Assembly: GCF_050947335.1 (NCBI RefSeq)
Contig: NW_027473314.1
Location: forward strand, 186,001-250,000
Direction: 5' to 3'
Source of the DNA: Megachile rotundata
Taxonomy: Eukaryota > Arthropoda > Insecta > Hymenoptera > Megachilidae
Length of the DNA: 64,000 bases
Of this stretch, positions 14,841 to 30,200 are shown one piece after another. The first letter of the stretch is position 1. Every line of letters starts with the position of its first letter. The notes under the pieces were generated by a model. The model did no database searches. It saw only the letters and a program-made list of their open reading frames with translations, and was not told the DNA's origin. The translations under genes and the position numbers were made by a program.

Positions 14841-15975
14841 AATCACAATCATACAATCATAATCATACAATCACAATCATACAAGGATAATCATACAATC
14901 ACAATAATGCAGTCACAATCATACAATCGCAATCACACAACCACAATCTTACAATCACAATCATACGATCACAATCATACGATCACAATCATACCATCAC
15001 AATCATACAATCACAATCATACAATCACAATCATACAATCACAATCTCACAATCACGATCATACAATAACGATCATCCAATCACAATCATACAATCAGAA
15101 TCATACAATCGCAATCATACAATCACAAACATACAGAAACAATCATACAATCACTATCATACAATCACAATCATACAATCACAATCATACAATCACAATC
15201 ATACAATCACAATCATACAATCACAATCATACAATCACAATCATACAGTCACAATCATGCAATCACAATCATGCAATCACAATCATACAATCACAATCAT
15301 ACAATCACAATCATACAATCACAGTCATACCTTCACAATCATACAATCACAATCATACAATCCCAATCATACAATCACAATCATACAATCACAATCATAC
15401 AATCACAATCATACAATCACAATCATACAATCACAATCATACAATCACAATCATACAGTCACAATCATGCAATCACAATCATACAATCACAATCATACAA
15501 TCACAATCATACAATCACAATCATACAATCACAATCATAAAATCACAATCATACAATCACAATCATACAATCACAATCATACAATCACAATCATACAATC
15601 ACAATCATACAATCACAATCATACAATCACAATCATACAATCACAATCATACAATCACAATCATACAATCGCAATCAAAGAATCACAATCATACAATCAC
15701 AATCATACAATCACAATCATACAATCACAATCATACAATAGCAATCATACAATCACAGTCAAACAATCACAATCATAGAATCACAATCATACAATCACAA
15801 TCATACAATCACAATCATACAATCACAATCATACAATCACAATCATACAATCACAATCATAAAATCACAATCATACAATAACAATCATACGATCACAATC
15901 ATACAATCACAATCATACAATCACAATCAAACAGTGAGAATCATACAATCACAATCATACAATCACAATCAAACA
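14841..15975 (+). repeat. Rearranged relative of 1.07-2.3 kb, third aataatgcagtc copy
   Basis: The rare string acaaggataatc followed by aataatgcagtc occurs at 1,117, 12,205 and here at 14,907 (13,790 bp, or 985 monomers, from the first). The block then carries an aatctcac island near 15,045, an agaatc variant, acaaacatacagaaac, ccttcac near 15,333, aatcccaatc near 15,357, atagcaatc near 15,738 and aaacagtgag at 15,929. It resembles 1,117-2,310 with internal losses. Confidence 0.75.
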
Positions 15976-15984
15976 GTGAGAATC
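15929..15984 (+). repeat. 42-bp duplication of the aaacagtgag marker
   Basis: The marker aaacagtgagaatc occurs at 15,929 and again at 15,971, exactly 42 bp (three monomers) apart. Elsewhere it occurs once per block (near 2,308, 13,382, 23,328, 28,066 and 50,724). This is a small private tandem duplication. Confidence 0.88.
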
Positions 15985-18072
15985 ATACAATCACAATCAT
16001 ACAATCACGATCATACAATCACGGTCATACAATCACGATCATACAATCACAATCATACCATCACAGTCATACAATTACAATCATACAATCACAATCATAC
16101 AATCATAATCACAAAATCACAATCATACAATCACAATCATACAATCACAACCATAGAATCAAAATCATACAATCACAATCATACAATCACAATCATACGA
16201 TCACAGTCATACAATCACAATCATACAATCACAATCATACAATCACAATCATACAATCACAATCATACAATCACAATCATACAATCACAATCATACAATC
16301 ACAATCATACAATCGCAATCAAAGAATCACAATCATACGATCACAATCATACAATCACAATCATACAATCACAATCATACAATCGCAATCATACAATCAC
16401 AATCATACAGAAACAATCATACAACCTTAATTATACAACCACAATCATACGATCACAATCATACAATCACAATCATACAATCACAATCATACAATCACAA
16501 TCATACAATCACAATCATACAATCATAATCCTACAATCACAATCATACAAGGACAATCATACAATCACAATCATGCAGTCACAATCATACAATCGCAATC
16601 ACACAACTACAATCTTACAATCACAACCATACGATCACAATCATACCATCACAATCATACAATCACAATCATACAATCACAATCATACAATCACAAGCAT
16701 ACAATCACAATCATACAATCACAATCATACAATCACAATCATACAATCACAATCATACAATCGCAATCAAAGAATCACAATCATACGATCACAATCATAC
16801 GATCACAATCATACAATCACAATCATACAATCACAATCATACAATCACAATCATACAATCACAATCATACAATGACTATCATACAATCACAATCATACAA
16901 TCACAATCATACTATCACAATCATACAATCACAATCATACAATCACAATCTCACAATCACGATCATACAATAACGATCATCCAATCACAATCATACAATC
17001 ACAATCATACAATCACAATCATACAATCGCAATCATACAATCACAAACATACAGAAACAATCGTACAATCACTATCATACAATCACAATCATACAATCAC
17101 AATCATACAATCACAATCATACAATCACAATCATACACTCACAATCATACAGTCACAATCATGCAATCACAATCATACAATCACAATCATACAATCACAA
17201 TCATACAATCACAGTCATACCTTCACAATCATACAATCACAATCATACAATCACAATCATACAATCGCAATCATACAATCACAATCATACAATCACAATC
17301 ATACAGTCACTATCATGCAATCACAATCATACAATCACAATCATACAATCACAATCATACAATCACAATCATACAATCACAATCATACAATCACAATCAT
17401 ACAATCACAATCATACAATCACAATCATACAATCACAATCATACAATCGCAATCATACAATCGCAATCAAAGAATCACTATCATACGATCACAATCATAC
17501 AATCACAATCATACAATCACAAACATACAATCGCAGTCATACCTTCACAATCATACAATCACAATCATACAATCACAATCATACAATCACAATCATACAA
17601 TCACAATCATACAATCACAATCTCACAATCACAATCATACAGTCACAATCATACAATCACAATCATACAATCGCAACCATACAATCGCAATCATACAATC
17701 ACAAACATACAGAAACAATCATACAATCACAATCATACAATCACAATCATACAATCACAATCATACAATCACAATCATACAATCACAATCATACAATCAC
17801 AATCATACAATTACAATCATACAGTCACAATCATGCAATCACAATCATACAATCACAATCATACAATCACAATCATACAATCACAATCATACAATCACAA
17901 TCTCACAATCACAATCATACAGTCACAATCATACAATCACAATCATAGAATTACAATCATACAATCACAATCATACAATGACAATCATACAATCACAATC
18001 ATATAATCACAATCATACAATCACAATCATACAATCACAATCATACAATCACAATCATACAATCACAATCAT
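15976..18072 (+). repeat. Partial HOR unit of the 6-kb family
   Basis: Marker order matches the blocks starting near 23,332, 28,070 and 50,728: aaacagtgag, acggtcat, aaccatagaatcaaaatc (16,147), aatcaaag (16,318), ccttaatt (16,425), atgcagtc (16,573), acaagcat (~16,694), catacaatgactatc (16,872), aatctcac island (~16,945), acaaacatacagaaac, ccttcac, and the 20-bp monomer at 18,073. The offset to 23,332 is 7,356 (525 monomers plus 6), which fits the single +6 insertion between them. Several internal losses separate it from the fuller units. Confidence 0.82.
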
Positions 18073-18092
18073 ACAATCACAATCACAATCAC
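18073..18092 (+). repeat. 20-bp monomer, register break 1 (+6)
   Basis: Three acaatc hexamers in a row are followed by ac, where a normal monomer has two hexamers then at. All landmarks downstream are displaced by +6 modulo 14 relative to those upstream. The aatcattcaatc variant follows about 80 bp downstream. Confidence 0.95.
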
Positions 18093-18989
18093 ACAATCAC
18101 AATCATACAATCGCAATCATGCAATCACAATCATACAATCACAATCATACAATCAGAATCATTCAATCACAATCACACAATCACAATCATACAATCACAA
18201 TCATACAATCACAATCATACAATCACAATCATACAATCACAATTATACAATCACAATCATACAATCACAATCATACAATCGCAATCATACAATCACAATC
18301 AAAGAATCACAATCATACGATCACAATCATACAATAACAATCATACAATCACAATCATACAATCACAATCATACAATCGCAATCATACAATCACAATCAT
18401 ACAATCACAATCATACAATCACAATCATACAATCACAATTATACAATCACAGTCATACGATCACAATCATACGATCACAATCATACAATCACAATCATAC
18501 AATCACAATCATACAATAGCAATCATACAATCACAGTCAAACAATCACAATCATAGAATCACAATCATACAATCCCAATCATACAATCACAATCATACAA
18601 TCACAATCATACAATCACAATCATACAATCACAATCATACAATCACAATCATACAATAGCAATCATACAATCACAGTCAAACAATCACAATCATACAGTC
18701 ACAATCATACAATCGCAATCAAGGAATCACAATCATACGATCACAATCATACAATCACAATCATACAATCACAATCATACAATCGCAATCATACAATCAC
18801 AATCAAAGAATCACAATCATACGATCACAATCATACAATCACAATCATACAATCACAATCATACAATCACAATCATACAATCGCAATCATACAATCACAA
18901 TCATACAGAAACAATCATACAACCTTAATTATACAACCACAATCATACAATCGCAATCACACAACCACAATCATACAATCACAGTCATA
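18093..18989 (+). repeat. Satellite stretch after first 20-bp monomer
   Basis: It holds atgcaatc (18,119), aatcattcaatc (~18,154), two atagcaatc/gtcaaac motifs (near 18,519 and 18,657), a private aatcaaggaatc near 18,718, and a ccttaatt island at 18,923 followed by aatcgcaatcacac. The same order after the 20-bp monomer (attcaatc, later ccttaatt then cgcaatcacacaaccac) is seen after 25,177, 29,943, 52,335 and 58,347. No other sequence type is present. Confidence 0.75.
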
Positions 18990-20770
18990 CAATCACAATC
19001 ATACAATCACAATCATACAATCACAATCATACAATCACAATCATACAATCACAATCATACAATCACAGTCATACAATCACAATCATACAATCACAGTCAT
19101 ACAATCACAATCATACAGTCACAATCATACAATCACAATCATACAATCACAGTCATACAATCACAATCATACAGTCACAATCATACAATCACAATCATAG
19201 AATCACAATCATACAATCACAATCATACAATCAGAATCATACAATCACAATCATACAATCACAATCATACAATCACAATCATACAATCACAATCATACAA
19301 TCACAATCATACCATCACAATCATACAATCATAATCATACAATCACAATCATACAAGGACAATCATACAATCACAATCATGCAGTCACAATCATACAATC
19401 GCAATCACACAACCACAATCTTACAATCACAATCATACGATCACAATCATACGATCACAATCATACCATCATAATCATACAATCACAATCATACAATCAC
19501 AATCATACAATCACAATCATACAATCACAATCATACAATCACAATCATACAATCACAATCATACAATCACAATCATACAATCACAATCATACAATCACAA
19601 TCATACAATCACAATCTCACAATCACAATCATACAATCGCAATCATGCAATCACAATCATACAATCACAATCATACAATCAGAATCATACAATCACCATC
19701 ATACAATCACAATCATACAATCACAATCATACAATCACAATCATACAATCACAATCATACAATCACAATCATACAATCACAATAATACAATCACAGTCAT
19801 ACGATCACAATCATACGATCACAATCATACAATCACAATCATACAATCACAATCATACAATAGCAATCATACAATCACAGTCAAACAATCACAATCATAG
19901 AATCACAATCATACAATCACAATCATACAATCACAATCATACAATCACAATCATACAATCACAATCATACAATCACAGTCATACAATCACAATCATACAA
20001 TCACAGTCATACAATCACAATCATACAGTCACAATCATACAATCACAATCATACAATCACAGTCATACAATCACAATCATACAGTCACAATCATACAATC
20101 ACAATCATAGAATCACAATCATACAATCACAATCATACAATCACAATCATACAATCACAATCATACAATCACAATCATACAATCACAATCATACAATCAC
20201 AATCATACAATCACAATCATACCATCACAATCATACAATCATAATCATACAATCACAATCATACAAGGACAATCATACAATCACAATCATGCAGTCACAA
20301 TCATACAATCGCAATCACACAACCACAATCTTACAATCACAATCATACGATCACAATCATACCATCATAATCATACAATCACAATCATACAATCACAATC
20401 ATACAATCACAATCATACAATCACAATCATACAATCACAATCATACAATCACAATCATACAATCACAATCATACAATCACAATCATACAATCACAATCTC
20501 ACAATCACAATCATACAATCGCAATCATGCAATCACAATCATACAATCACAATCATACAATCAGAATCATACAATCACCATCATACAATCACAATCATAC
20601 AATCACAATCATACAATCACAATCATACAATCACAATCATACAATCACAATAATACAATCACAGTCATACGATCACAATCATACGATCACAATCATACAA
20701 TCACAATCATACAATCACAATCATACAATAGCAATCATACAATCACAGTCAAACAATCACAATCATAGAA
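18990..20770 (+). repeat. 910-bp tandem duplication (65 monomers)
   Basis: Agtcatac variants pair at 910 bp (19,091/20,001), as do atgcagtc markers (19,379/20,289). Later pairs are closer: aataatac 19,781/20,649 and atagcaatc about 868 bp apart, because copy 2 lost one acgatc monomer and two others. Copy 1 spans about 18,990-19,900 and copy 2 about 19,900-20,770. Both carry the unusual accatcataatc. Confidence 0.85.
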
Positions 20771-21450
20771 TCACAATCATACAATCACAATCATACAATC
20801 ACAATCATACAATCACAATCATACAATCACAATCATACAATCACAATCATACAATCACAATCATACAATAGCAATCATACAATCACAGTCAAACAATCAC
20901 AATCATAGAATCACTATAATACAATCAAAATCATACAATCACAATCATACAATCACAATCATACAATCACAATCATACAATCACAATCATACAATCACAA
21001 TCATAAAATCACAATCATACAATAACAATCATACGATCACAATCATACAATCACAATCATACAATCACAATCAAAGAATCACAATCATACGATCACAATC
21101 ATACAATCACAATCATACAATCACAATCATAGAATCACAATCATACAATCACAATCATACAATCACAATCATACAATCACAATCATACAATCACAATCAT
21201 ACAATCGCAATCAAAGAATCACAATCATACGATCACAATCATACAATCACAATCATACAATCACAATCATACAATCGCAATCATACAATCACAATCATAC
21301 AGAAACAATCATACAACCTTAATTATACAACCACAATCATACGATCACAATCATACAATCACAATCATACAATCACAATCATACAATCACAATCATACAA
21401 TCATAATCATACAATCACAATCATACAAGGACAATCATACAATCACAATC
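20771..21450 (+). repeat. Linking stretch before first long HOR unit
   Basis: It contains a repeated atagcaatc/gtcaaac motif, a private actataatacaatcaaaatc near 20,912, two aatcaaag motifs, a ccttaatt island at 21,317 and the acaaggac marker, and ends at atgcagtc 21,451. It is entirely satellite. Confidence 0.7.
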
Positions 21451-24400
21451 ATGCAGTCACAATCATACAATCGCAATCACACAACCACAATCTTACAATC
21501 ACAATCATACGATCACAATCATACCATCACAATCATACAATCACAATCATACAATCACAATCATACAATCACAAGCATACAATCACAATCATACAATCAC
21601 AATCATACAATCACAATCATACAATCGCAATCAAAGAATCACAATCATACGATCACAATCATACGATCACAATCATACAATCACAATCATACAATCACAA
21701 TCATACAATCACAATCATACAATCACAATCATACAATCACAATCATACAATCACAATCATACAATCACAATCATACAATCACAGTCAAACAATCACAATC
21801 ATAGAATCACAATCATACAATCACAATCATACAATCACAATCATAAAATCACAATCATACAATCACAATCATACAATCACAATCATACTATCACACTCAT
21901 ACAATCACAATCATACAATCACAATCTCACAATCACGATCATACAATAACGATCATCCAATCACAATCATACAATCACAATCATACAATCACAATCATAC
22001 AATCGCAATCATACAATCACAAACATACAGAAACAATCATACAATCACTGTCATACAATCACAATCATACAATCACAATCATACAATCACAATCATACAA
22101 TCACAATCATACAATCACAATCATACAGTCACAATCATGCAATCACAATCATACAATCACAATCATACAATCGCAATCATACAATCACAGTCATACCTTC
22201 ACAATCATACAATCACAATCATACAATCACAATCATACAATCACAATCATACAATCACAATCATACAATCACAAACATACAATCACAATCATACAATCAC
22301 AATCATACAGTCACAATCATGTAATCACAATCATACAATAACAATCATACAATCACAATCATACAATCACAATCATACAATCACAATCATACATTCACAA
22401 TCATACAATCACAATCATACAATCGCAATCATACAATCGCAATCAAAGAATCACAATCATACGATCACAATCATACAATCACAATCATACAATCACAATC
22501 ATACAATCGCAATCATACAATCACATTCATACAATCACAATCATACTATCACAATCATACAATCGCAATCATACAATCACAATCTCACAATCACGATCAT
22601 ACAATAACGATCATCCAATCACAATCATACAATCGCAATCATACAATCACAAACATACAATCACAATCTCACAATCACGATCATACAATAACGATCATAC
22701 AATCGCAATCATACAATCACAATCATACAATCACAAACATACAGAAACAATCATACAATCACTATCATACAATCACAATCATACAATCACAATCATACAA
22801 TCACAATCATACAATCACAATCATACAATCACAATCATACAATCACAATCATACAGTCACAATCATGCAATCACAATCATACAATCACAGTCATACCTTC
22901 ACAATCATACAATCACAATCATACAATCCCAATCAAACAATCACAATCATACAATCACAATCATACAATCACAATCATACAATCACAATCATACAATCAC
23001 AATCATACAATCACAATCATACAATCACAATCATACAGTCACAATCATGCAATCACAATCATACAATCACAATCATACAATCACAATCATACAATCACAA
23101 TCATAAAATCACAATCATACAATCACAATCATACAATAGCAATCATACAATCACAGTCAAACAATCACAATCATAGAATCACAATCATACAATCACAATC
23201 ATACAATCACAATCATACAATCACAATCATACAATCACAATCATACAATCACAATCATAAAATCACAATCATACAATAACAATCATACGATCACAATCAT
23301 ACAATCACAATCATACAATCACAATCAAACAGTGAGAATCATACAATCACAATCATACAATCACGATCATACAATCACGGTCATACAATCACGATCATAC
23401 AATCACAATCATACCATCACAGTCATACAATTACAATCATACAATCACAATCATACAATCATAATCACAAAATCACAATCATACAATCACAATCATACAA
23501 TCACAACCATAGAATCAAAATCATACAATCACAATCATACAATCACAATCATACAATCACAGTCATACAATCACAATCATACAATCACAATCATACAATC
23601 ACAATCATACAATCACAATCATACAATCACAATCATACAATCACAATCATACAATCGCAATCAAAGAATCACAATCATACGATCACAATCATACAATCAC
23701 AATCATACAATCACAATCATACAATCGCAATCATACAATCACAATCATACAGAAACAATCATACAACCTTAATTATACAACTACAATCATACGATCACAA
23801 TCATACAATCACAATCATACAATCACAATCATACAATCACAATCATACAATCACAATCATACAATCATAATCATACAATCACAATCATACAAGGACAATC
23901 ATACAATCACAATCATGCAGTCACAATCATACAATCGCAATCACACAACCACAATCTTACAATCACAACCATACGATCACAATCATACCATCACAATCAT
24001 ACAATCACAATCATACAATCACAATCATACAATCACAAGCATACAATCACAATCATACAATCACAATCATACAATCACAATCATACAATCACAATCATAC
24101 AATCACAATCATACAATCGCAATCAAAGAATCACAATCATACGATCACAATCATACGATCACAATCATACAATCACACTCATACAATCACAATCATACAA
24201 TCACAATCATACAATCACAATCATACAATCACAATCATACAATGACTATCATACAATCACAATCATACAATCACAATCATACAATCACAATCATACAATC
24301 ACAATCATACTATCACAATCATACAATCACAATCATACAATCACAATCTCACAATCACAATCATACAATCACAATCATACAATCACAATCATACAATCAC

Positions 24401-27224
24401 AATCATACAATCGCAATCATACAATCGCAATCAAAGAATCACAATCATACGATCACAATCATACAATCACAATCATACAATCACAAACATACAATCGCAG
24501 TCATACCTTCACAATCATACAATCACAATCATACAATCACAATCATACAATCACAATCATACAATCACAATCTCACAATCACAATCATACAGTCACAATC
24601 ATACAATCACAATCATACAATCGCAACCATACAATCGCAATCATACAATCACAAACACACAATCACAATCTCACAATCACGATCATACAATAACGATCAT
24701 CCAACCACAATCATACAATCGCAATCATACAATCGCAATCATACAATCACAAACATACAGAAACAATCATACAATCACTATCATACAATCACAATCATAC
24801 AATCACAATCATACAATCACAATCATACAATCACAATCATACAATTACAATCATACAGTCACAATCATGCAATCACAATCACACAATCACAATCATACAA
24901 TCACAATCATACAATCACAATCATACAATCACAGTCATACCTTCACAATCATACAATCACAATCATACAATCACAATCATACAATCACAATCATACAATC
25001 ACAATCATACAATCACAATCTCACAATCACAATCATACAGTCACAATCATACAATCACAATCATAGAATTACCATCATACAATCACAATCATACAATGAC
25101 AATCATACAATCACAATCATATAATCACAATCATACAATCACAATCATACAATCACAATCATACAATCACAATCATACAATCACAATCACAATCACACAA
25201 TCACAATCATACAATCGCAATCATGCAATCACAATCATACAATCACAATCATACAATCAGAATCATTCAATCACAATCATACAATCACAATCATACAATC
25301 ACAATCATACAATCACAATCATACAATCACAATCATACAATCACAATTATACAATCACAATCATACAATCACAATCATACAATCACAGTCATACAATCAC
25401 AATCATACAATCACAGTCATACAATCACAATCATACAGTCACAATCATACAATCACAATCATACAATCACAATCATACAATCACAATCATACAATCACAA
25501 TCATACAATCACAATCATACAATCACAATCATAGAATCACAATCATACAATCACAATCATACAATCACAATCATACAATCACAATCATACAATCACAATC
25601 ATACAATCACAATCATACAATCACAATCATACAATCACAATCATACAATCGCAATCAAAGAATCACAATCAAAGAATCACAATCATACGATCACAATCAT
25701 ACAATCACAATCATACAATCACAATCATACAATCGCAATCATACAATCACAATCATACGATCACAATCATACAATCACAATCATACAATCACAATCATAC
25801 AATCACAATCATACAATCGCAATCATACAATCACAATCATACAGAAACAATCATACAACCTTAATTATACAACCACAATCATACAATCGCAATCACACAA
25901 CCACAATCATACAATCACAGTCATACAATCACAATCATACAATCACAATCATACAATCACAATCATACAATCACAATCATACAATCACAATCATACAATC
26001 ACAGTCATACAATCACAATCATACAATCACAGTCATACAATCACAATCATACAGTCACAATCATACAATCACAATCATACAATCACAGTCATACAATCAC
26101 AATCATACAGTCACAATCATACAATCACAATCATAGAATCACAATCATACAATCACAATCATACAATCGCAATCATACAATCACAATCATACAATCACAA
26201 TCATACAATCACAATCATACAATCACAATCATACAATCACAATCATACCATCACAATCATACAATCATAATCATACAATCACAATCATACAAGGACAATC
26301 ATACAATCACAATCATGCAGTCACAATCATACAATCGCAATCACACAACCACAATCTTACAATCACAATCATACGATCACAATCATACGATCACAATCAT
26401 ACCATCACAATCATACAATCACAATCATAAAATCACAATCATACAATCACAATCATACAATCACAATCATACAATCACAATCATACAATCACAATCTCAC
26501 AATCACAATCATACAGTCACAATCATACAATCACAATCATAGAATCACAATCATACAATCACAATCATACAATGACAATCATACAATCACAATCATACAA
26601 TCACAATCATACAATCACAATCATACAATCACAATCATACAATCACAATCATACAATCACAATTATACAATCACAGTCATACGATCACAATCATACGATC
26701 ACAATCATACAATCACAATCATACAATCACAATCATACAATAGCAATCATACAATCACAGTCAAACAATCACAATCATAGAATCACAATCATACAATCAC
26801 AATCATACAATCACAATCATACAATCACAATCATACAATCACAATCATACAATCGCAATCAAAGAATCACAATCATACGATCACAATCATACGATCACAA
26901 TCATACAATCACAATCATACAATCACAATCATACAATCACAATCATACAATCACAATCATACAATCACAATCATACAATCACAATCATACAATCACAATC
27001 ATACAATCACAATCATACAATGACTATCATACAATCACAATCAAAGAATCACAATCATACGATCACAATCATACAATCACAATCATACAATCACAATCAT
27101 AGAATCACAATCATACAATCACAATCATACAATCACAATCATACAATCACAATCATACAATCACAATCATACAATCGCAATCAAAGAATCACAATCATAC
27201 GATCACAATCATACAATCACAATC
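21451..27224 (+). repeat. HOR unit 1, 5,774 bp
   Basis: I delimit it by atgcagtc markers followed by the same downstream order (acaagcat, aatcaaag, catacaatgactatc, ataaaatc, actatcacac): 21,451 and 27,225. The length is 412 monomers plus 6, as expected for one included 20-bp monomer (25,177). It contains ccttcac, atgtaatc and acattcac variants (22.1-22.6 kb), aatcccaatc (~22,927), aaacagtgag and acggtcat (23.33-23.38 kb), aaccatagaatc (~23,503), atgcagtc 23,915 and 26,315, and ccttaatt 23,767 and 25,859. Related units start at 27,225, 49,015, 54,593, 60,591 and 62,789. Confidence 0.85.
25177..25196 (+). repeat. 20-bp monomer, register break 2 (+6)
   Basis: It has the same three-hexamer structure and neighbourhood as at 18,073: cgcaatcatgcaatc follows, then agaatcattcaatc near 25,258. 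Landmark phase moves from 3 to 9 modulo 14 across it (atgcagtc-type markers 24,867 and 26,315). Confidence 0.95.
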
Positions 27225-30200
27225 ATGCAGTCACAATCATACAATCGCAATCACACAACCACAATCTTACAATCACAATCATACGATCACAATCATACCA
27301 TCACAATCATACAATCACAATCATACAATCACAATCATACAATCACAAGCATACAATCACAATCATACAATCACAATCATACAATCACAATCATACAATC
27401 GCAATCAAAGAATCACAATCATACGATCACAATCATACGATCACAATCATACAATCACAATCATACAATCACAATCATACAATCACAATCATACAATCAC
27501 AATCATACAATCACAATCATACAATCACAATCATACAATCACAATCATACAATCACAATCATACAATGACTATCATACAATCACAATCATACAATCACAA
27601 TCATACAATCACAATCATACAATCACAATCATAAAATCACAATCATACAATCACAATCATACAATCACAATCATACTATCACACTCATACAATCACAATC
27701 ATACAATCACAATCTCACAATCACGATCATACAATAACGATCATCCAATCACAATCATACAATCACAATCATACAATCACAATCATACAATCGCAATCAT
27801 ACAATCACAAACATACAGAAACAATCATACAATCACTGTCATACAATCACAATCATAAAATCACAATCATACAATCACAATCATACAATAGCAATCATAC
27901 AATCACAGTCAAACAATCACAATCATAGAATCACAATCATACAATCACAATCATACAATCACAATCATACAATCACAATCATACAATCACAATCATAAAA
28001 TCACAATCATACAATAACAATCATACGATCACAATCATACAATCACAATCATACAATCACAATCAAACAGTGAGAATCATACAATCACAATCATACAATC
28101 ACGATCATACAATCACGGTCATACAATCACGATCATACAATCACAATCATACCATCACAGTCATACAATTACAATCATACAATCACAATCATACAATCAT
28201 AATCACAAAATCACAATCATACAATCACAATCATACAATCACAACCATAGAATCAAAATCATACAATCACAATCATACAATCACAATCATACAATCACAG
28301 TCATACAATCACAATCATACAATCACAATCATACAATCACAATCATACAATCACAATCATACAATCACAATCATACAATCACAATCATACAATCACAATC
28401 ATACAATCGCAATCAAAGAATCACAATCATACGATCACAATCATACAATCACAATCATACAATCACAATCATACAATCGCAATCATACAATCACAATCAT
28501 ACAGAAACAATCATACAACCTTAATTATACAACTACAATCATACGATCACAATCATACAATCACAATCATACAATCACAATCATACAATCACAATCATAC
28601 AATCACAATCATACAATCATAATCATACAATCACAATCATACAAGGACAATCATACAATCACAATCATGCAGTCACAATCATACAATCGCAATCACACAA
28701 CCACAATCTTACAATCACAACCATACGATCACAATCATACCATCACAATCATACAATCACAATCATACAATCACAATCATACAATCACAAGCATACAATC
28801 ACAATCATACAATCACAATCATACAATCACAATCATACAATCACAATCATACAATCACAATCATACAATCGCAATCAAAGAATCACAATCATACGATCAC
28901 AATCATACGATCACAATCATACAATCACACTCATACAATCACAATCATACAATCACAATCATACAATCACAATCATACAATCACAATCATACAATGACTA
29001 TCATACAATCACAATCATACAATCACAATCATACAATCACAATCATACAATCACAATCATACTATCACAATCATACAATCACAATCATACAATCACAATC
29101 TCACAATCACAATCATACAATCACAATCATACAATCACAATCATACAATCACAATCATACAATCGCAATCATACAATCGCAATCAAAGAATCACAATCAT
29201 ACGATCACAATCATACAATCACAATCATACAATCACAAACATACAATCGCAGTCATACCTTCACAATCATACAATCACAATCATACAATCACAATCATAC
29301 AATCACAATCATACAATCACAATCTCACAATCACAATCATACAGTCACAATCATACAATCACAATCATACAATCGCAACCACACAATCGCAATCATACAA
29401 TCACAAACACACAATCACAATCTCACAATCACGATCATACAATAACGATCATCCAACCACAATCATACAATCGCAATCATACAATCGCAATCATACAATC
29501 ACAAACATACAGAAACAATCATACAATCACTATCATACAATCACAATCATACAATCACAATCATACAATCACAATCATACAATCACAATCATACAATCAC
29601 AATCATACAATTACAATCATACAGTCACAATCATGCAATCACAATCACACAATCACAATCATACAATCACAATCATACAATCACAATCATACAATCACAG
29701 TCATACCTTCACAATCATACAATCACAATCATACAATCACAATCATACAATCACAATCATACAATCACAATCTCACAATCACAATCATACAGTCACAATC
29801 ATACAATCACAATCATAGAATTACCATCATACAATCACAATCATACAATGACAATCATACAATCACAATCATATAATCACAATCATACAATCACAATCAT
29901 ACAATCACAATCATACAATCACAATCATACAATCACAATCATACAATCACAATCACAATCACACAATCACAATCATACAATCGCAATCATGCAATCACAA
30001 TCATACAATCACAATCATACAATCAGAATCATTCAATCACAATCATACAATCACAATCATACAATCACAATCATACAATCACAATCATACAATCACAATC
30101 ATACAATCACAATTATACAATCACAATCATACAATCACAATCATACAATCACAGTCATACAATCACAATCATACAATCACAGTCATACAATCACAATCAT

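Noticed and set aside
15929..15984. Direct repeat pair as an attachment site or IS target duplication
   Set aside because: The spacing is exactly three monomers and the intervening bases are ordinary monomers, so this is local tandem duplication.
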